From Hirudinaria manillensis (lineage: Eukaryota > Annelida > Clitellata > Hirudinida > Hirudinidae): DNA of 64,000 nucleotides. Below are positions 62,500 to 64,000 of this stretch, in pieces. The translations under genes were made by a program, and so were the position numbers. Every line of letters starts with the position of its first letter. Within the stretch, counting starts at the first letter, position 1. The DNA lies in contig CM067530.1 of the NCBI GenBank assembly GCA_034509925.1, positions 5,564,001 through 5,628,000 on the forward strand, written 5' to 3'. Below the pieces are notes generated by a model that worked only from the letters and a program-made list of their open reading frames with translations, was not told the DNA's origin and did no database searches.

Positions 62500-64000
62500 A
62501 TGGAAACGTGTGGTTATTACAACTCATTCGATAACAAAAACATTGAAGTACTCAGTCAGGAAGAAAATCAGGATTACGAAGTGTTCGTATCCAATCTGAG
62601 TTACGATGTGACAGAGGAAGAGCTGGAAGAACTCTTTATCACCAAGTTGCCCGTTAAGAGAGTCAGAATCTTTCGCAATGAAGACGGCTCGAGCTCGGGA
62701 ACGGCCGAAGTGGTGTTTCACAGCATGTTCGACAGATTCAAGTCTTTCCTCATGTTCGGGAACAAGACTTTGCAAGGACGTCGTTTGAGGTTAAAATGCG
62801 GAGGAGAAGCCGTTAGATTCGGTAGAAGTAGCTATGAAAATCATGTTAACGTTGACACGAGCGTCTACTGCGAAAGTGAATGTTACACAGAGAAATGGGA
62901 GGAAGAGTCGAACGATAACGCATATTCGACAACGAAAACGGTCGAGGAAGAAGACAAGGATTACGAAGTGTTCGTATCCAATCTGAGTTACGATGTGACG
63001 GAGGAAGAGCTGGAAGCACACTTTCTCACCAAGTTGCCCGTCAAGAGAGTCAGAATCTTTCGCAATGAAGACGGCTCGAGCTCGGGAACGGCCGAAGTGG
63101 TGTTTCACAGCATGTTCGACAGGTTCAAGTCTTTCCTCATGTTCGGGAACAAGACTTTGCAAGGACGTCGTTTGAGGTTAAAATGCGGAGGAGAAGCCGT
63201 TAGATTCGGTAGAAGTAGCTATGAAAATCATGTTAACGTTGACACGAGCGTCTACTGCGAAAGTGAATGTTACACAGAGAAATGGGAGGAAGAGTCGAAC
63301 GATAACGCATATTCGACAACGAAAACGGTCGATGAAGAAGACAAGGATTACGAAGTGTTCGTATCCAATCTGAGTTACGATGTGACGGAGGAAGAGCTGG
63401 AAGCACACTTTATCACCAAGTTGCCCGTCAAGAGAGTCAGAATCTTTCGCAATGAAGACGGCTCGAGCTCGGGAACGGCCGAAGTGGTGTTTCACAGCAT
63501 GTTCGACAGGTTCAAGTCTTTCCTCATGTTCGGGAACAAGACTTTGCAAGGACGTCGTTTGAGGTTAAAATGCGGAGGAGAAGCCGTTAGATTCGGTAGA
63601 AGTAGCTATGAAAATCATGTTAACGTTGACACGAGCGTCTACTGCGAAAGTGAATGTTACACAGAGAAATGGGAGGAAGAGTCGAACGATAACGCATATT
63701 CGACAACGAAAACGGTCGATGAAGAAGACAAGGATTACGAAGTGTTCGTATCCAATCTGAGTTACGATGTGACGGAGGAAGAGCTGGAAGCACACTTTAT
63801 CACCAAGTTGCCCGTCAAGAGAGTCAGAATCTTTCGCAATGAAGACGGATCGAGCTCGGGAACGGCCGAAGTGGTATTTCACAGCATGTTCGACAGATTC
63901 AAGTCTTTCCTTATGTTCGGGAACAAGAATTTGCAAGGACGTCGCTTGAGGTTAAAATGCGGTGGAGCGGCGGTCGCACATAATAGCCGAAACGGATATT
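62500..64000 (+). CDS. Poly-RRM protein 13, 4 RRM units, cut by window end
   Basis: The cap (NIEV form), four RRM units with three HVNV...YTEK linkers, the KNLQGR end marker and the first residues of the tail (GGAAVAHNSRNGY) are present. By comparison with the gene at 57823, the stop should lie about 146 bases past the window. The array therefore continues at least to that point. Confidence 0.87.
   Translation, partial: METCGYYNSFDNKNIEVLSQEENQDYEVFVSNLSYDVTEEELEELFITKLPVKRVRIFRNEDGSSSGTAEVVFHSMFDRFKSFLMFGNKTLQGRRLRLKCGGEAVRFGRSSYENHVNVDTSVYCESECYTEKWEEESNDNAYSTTKTVEEEDKDYEVFVSNLSYDVTEEELEAHFLTKLPVKRVRIFRNEDGSSSGTAEVVFHSMFDRFKSFLMFGNKTLQGRRLRLKCGGEAVRFGRSSYENHVNVDTSVYCESECYTEKWEEESNDNAYSTTKTVDEEDKDYEVFVSNLSYDVTEEELEAHFITKLPVKRVRIFRNEDGSSSGTAEVVFHSMFDRFKSFLMFGNKTLQGRRLRLKCGGEAVRFGRSSYENHVNVDTSVYCESECYTEKWEEESNDNAYSTTKTVDEEDKDYEVFVSNLSYDVTEEELEAHFITKLPVKRVRIFRNEDGSSSGTAEVVFHSMFDRFKSFLMFGNKNLQGRRLRLKCGGAAVAHNSRNGY

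Larger units (their letters stand above)
27018..64000 (+). repeat. Nested tandem array of poly-RRM genes
   Basis: Thirteen same-strand intronless genes plus a left-edge fragment occupy 37 kb and run off the window. Each gene is an N-terminal cap (25 residues), n RRM units of 129 or 131 residues, and a 59-residue tail. Unit counts in order are 6, 3, 3, 5, 3, 12, 8, 7, 7, 8, 4, 5 and 4. Gene bodies are separated by spacers of 494-496 bp, or 552 bp where a poly(A)-ended insert is present. Copies differ by scattered single bases only. Marker variants define subfamilies: a spacer T-run followed by AAATTATT after the fourth and fifth genes instead of AAACCATT; ATCAGTC versus ATCTGTC; DVIQ versus DIIQ tails; NTEV versus NIEV caps. 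Assembly of such a locus may be imperfect, so copy number is that of this sequence only. Confidence 0.97.

Noticed and set aside
27706-63936. Long minus-strand open frames (83-179 aa) repeated in every RRM unit
   Set aside because: They recur only because the + strand unit recurs and its codon choice leaves the antisense open. They span linker and RRM without a recognisable domain, and the + frame has a clear fold. Kept out of the gene list.
27682-64000. CRISPR-like regular repeats
   Set aside because: The period is about 390 bp, the repeats are protein-coding, and the genome is animal.
1-64000. LTR elements, endogenous virus copies, Polintons, tRNA or rRNA genes
   Set aside because: I saw no reverse transcriptase, integrase, capsid or envelope motif, no paired long terminal repeats and no tRNA-like box pairs. 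The only retro-type signal is the 62-bp poly(A) insert.

Overview
The window comes from an animal (eumetazoan) nuclear genome. It holds split genes with GT-AG introns, AATAAA poly(A) signals and animal-specific families: a ZU5-ZU5-UPA-death-domain ankyrin, a MEIOB-type meiotic OB-fold protein and an ephrin. Introns are mostly short, non-coding DNA is AT-rich with many ATT/AAT microsatellites, and one anonymous gene array is extreme. An invertebrate is most likely; I cannot name the phylum.

Layout. (1) 1-12.2 kb, + strand: the 3' two thirds of an ankyrin gene. Twenty-six exons could be placed with consistent phases, summing to 5220 coding bases: ten ANK repeats, a disordered linker, ZU5-ZU5-UPA with the spectrin-binding DAR motif, a death domain, and a C-terminal tail with a thrice-repeated DG-x-VKR motif. 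One intron carries about 47 copies of a 23-bp minisatellite. (2) 12.2-15.7 kb, - strand: a complete 13-exon MEIOB homologue (about 499 aa), convergent with ankyrin, with a decayed or alternative second copy of its last exon downstream. (3) 15.7-21.5 kb: gene-poor, with one unidentified candidate three-exon mini-gene (16873-17299). (4) 21.5-25.85 kb, + strand: a complete six-exon ephrin with a TATA box, signal peptide, four conserved cysteines and a GPI-type hydrophobic tail. (5) 27.0-64.0 kb and beyond: a tandem array of thirteen intronless + strand genes (the last cut by the window end) plus a 5'-truncated fragment at the left edge. Each gene encodes a polymer of 3 to 12 nearly identical RRM domains of Aly/REF type, about 75 in all. 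The domains are joined by acidic cysteine-containing linkers and capped by a short unique N-terminus and a 59-residue basic tail. Genes are separated by a nearly invariant spacer of about 495 bp that has its own poly(A) signal and a TATA-like promoter candidate.

The ankyrin, MEIOB and ephrin genes are ordinary single-copy-looking neighbours with no evident joint function. The RRM array is the unusual system. Repetition exists at three levels (the 387/393-bp RRM unit inside a gene, multi-unit blocks, and whole genes or gene pairs), with first-position, internal and last-position repeat types. This implies rapid unequal exchange and conversion acting on long uninterrupted reading frames.
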